DNA from: Streptomyces noursei ATCC 11455
Lineage (GTDB): Bacteria > Actinomycetota > Actinomycetes > Streptomycetales > Streptomycetaceae
Direction of reading: 5' to 3'
DNA: 64,000 bases
NCBI RefSeq assembly: GCF_001704275.1
Contig: NZ_CP011533.1
Location: forward strand, 558,001 to 622,000
The notes under the pieces are model-generated. The model saw nothing but the letters and a program-made list of their open reading frames with translations, did not search any database and was not told the DNA's origin. A program made the position numbers and the translations under genes. This document shows positions 63,138 to 64,000 of this stretch, in pieces. Within the stretch, counting starts at the first letter, position 1; every line of letters begins with the position of its first letter.

Positions 63138-63611
63138 TCAGTGGAACTGTCCGACCTGGTAGTCGCCGGCCGGCTGCTGGTTGATGATGTTCAGCCGGTT
63201 CGCCGCGTTCATGAAGGACACCAGGGTCACCAGGGTGGCGAGCTGCTCCTCGTCGTAGTGCTTGGCGGCCAGCTCCCACACCTCGTCGCTGACCCCCTCG
63301 CCGGCATCCGCGACCCGGGTTCCTTCCTCCGCCAGTGCCAGCGCGGCCCGCTCGGCGTCGCTGAAGACCGTGGCCTCCCGCCACGCCACCACCAGGTTCA
63401 GCCGCACAGACGACTCACCGGCGGCCGCGGCGTCCTTGGTGTGCATGTCGATGCAGAAGGCACAGCCGTTGATCTGGCTCACCCGCAGCGCCACCAGCTC
63501 CTGTGTCGAGGCCGGCAGCGGCGAGTCCTTCAGCGTCCTGCCCGCCGCCATGAAGTGCTTGAGGGCCTTGCCGGCGGTCGGGTCGGCGATGAGGTTCAGT
63601 CGTGCGTTCAT
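63138..63611 (-). CDS. AhpD-like carboxymuconolactone-decarboxylase-family protein
   Basis: 157 aa. The redox motif CAFCIDMH (CxxC with His three residues on) is the AhpD/CMD peroxidase signature, followed by AALALAEEGTRVADA, SDEVWELAAKHYDEEQ and NAANRLNIINQQ. It acts as an alkylhydroperoxidase with thiol partners. ATG 63611, CDS ends 63138. Upstream the partial monooxygenase gene ends within 100 bp, so the two may be co-transcribed. Confidence 0.92.
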   Translation of the reverse strand: MNARLNLIADPTAGKALKHFMAAGRTLKDSPLPASTQELVALRVSQINGCAFCIDMHTKDAAAAGESSVRLNLVVAWREATVFSDAERAALALAEEGTRVADAGEGVSDEVWELAAKHYDEEQLATLVTLVSFMNAANRLNIINQQPAGDYQVGQFH

Positions 63612-63706
63612 GGCTGTTCCTTCGTGGTCGTCAATGGCTACACCCTGGAGACGAGATGGCCCGACGCCCTGTGACACGGACGGCCGGAGGGGTCCCGCCG
63701 CCCGCC

Positions 63707-64000
63707 TCAGGCGCCGGGTGCGGCCACCAGTTTCCGTATCGTCATCGGCTCGGCGAGGACCCGTTCCAGGACCTGACGGACGTGGTGGAAGTGGGCGGTG
63801 GTGAAGTGCGCGTCGAGGGCCTGTGCATCGGCCCACTCCTCGACGACCACCATGCGGGCCGGTTCGTTGGGATCGGCGTAGGGGTGGTAGGCCAGGCAGC
63901 CGGGCTCCTCCACGGACGGTTCGATCATGGCTTCCAGTGCGGTGCGGAGCCGGTCCTCGCACCCGGGGGCGGCCAGGCATTCGGCGATGACGGTCAGGGA
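63707..64000 (-). CDS. antibiotic-biosynthesis-monooxygenase-domain protein (partial)
   Basis: 97 visible residues in an open frame that continues beyond the window edge. SLTVIAECLAAPGCEDRL, EAMIEPSVEEPGCLAYH, PARMVVVEEWADAQALDAHF and HFHHVRQVLERVL fit the ABM/quinol monooxygenase ferredoxin-like fold. The true start is not in the window. Confidence 0.88.
   Translation of the reverse strand, partial: SLTVIAECLAAPGCEDRLRTALEAMIEPSVEEPGCLAYHPYADPNEPARMVVVEEWADAQALDAHFTTAHFHHVRQVLERVLAEPMTIRKLVAAPGA

Overview
The window is very GC-rich DNA with actinobacterial ribosome-binding sites, many GTG starts and a TTG start, Streptomyces-type protein families and TTA codons in a transposase. Together these suggest a Streptomyces or related Streptomycetaceae chromosome arm. 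It is accessory in character: few housekeeping genes, many regulator/oxidoreductase/transporter modules, and an unusual density of truncated, fused or frameshifted genes and transposon remnants. No rRNA, tRNA or CRISPR array was seen.

Layout. 0-2 kb: partial SDR oxidoreductase divergent from a frameshifted MmyB-type HTH regulator, with a palindrome between them. 2-8.2 kb: TetR with its operator, a rhomboid-like membrane protein, a cytoplasmic beta-lactamase-fold hydrolase, an IS1380-type remnant and a FUSC-family exporter. 8.3-21.5 kb: MFS and MMPL remnants, hemerythrin, then a compact stress block of two universal stress proteins, a SpoIIE/PP2C phosphatase, a NarL-type sensor kinase and response regulator, a second FUSC protein and a hypothetical protein. 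Four of these promoters share one box at a fixed distance from the -10. 21.6-24.4 kb: an NDH-2-like flavoprotein with a CRP-like site, then a 1.4 kb run of broken genes (HxlR, Zn-alcohol dehydrogenase, a NIPSNAP/HbpS chimera, MarR, integrase). 24.4-30 kb: FAD monooxygenase, a lasso-cyclase-like tail, and a divergent pair of exported proteins (a NucA/NucB nuclease and a Thr/Ser-rich protein with a beta-trefoil-like tail). 30-34 kb: methyltransferase remnant, nitronate monooxygenase, and an in-frame glycosyltransferase/asparagine-synthetase chimera with frameshifts. 34.5-39 kb: an ABC transporter followed by a squalene/phytoene-synthase-like protein, a polyprenyl synthetase and a DUF998 membrane protein, which look like a small isoprenoid cluster. 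39-45 kb: NmrA plus polysaccharide-deacetylase pair, a 162-bp MITE, an exported serine hydrolase, a SLOG-like protein and an SDR.

45.5-49.8 kb holds a nitrate reductase fused to a CysJ-like flavodoxin/FNR reductase, interrupted by one frameshift. 49.9-55 kb: an alpha/beta hydrolase with a MerR-type operator, a MerR gene, a complete IS5-family element (the probable parent of the MITE), and a second MmyB/SDR module whose operator resembles the first. 55.9-61.1 kb: a three-gene operon with two Ser/Thr kinases, each joined to a membrane anchor and a PQQ-type beta-propeller, led by a pseudokinase that has lost every catalytic residue. 61.5-64 kb: an exported lamin-tail protein, an AhpD-like protein and a partial monooxygenase.

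The main biological stories are a likely two-component stress regulon with a recognisable promoter box, a pseudokinase-led receptor kinase operon, a small isoprenoid/ABC cluster, and deletion scars that repeatedly join the surviving 3' halves of neighbouring genes.
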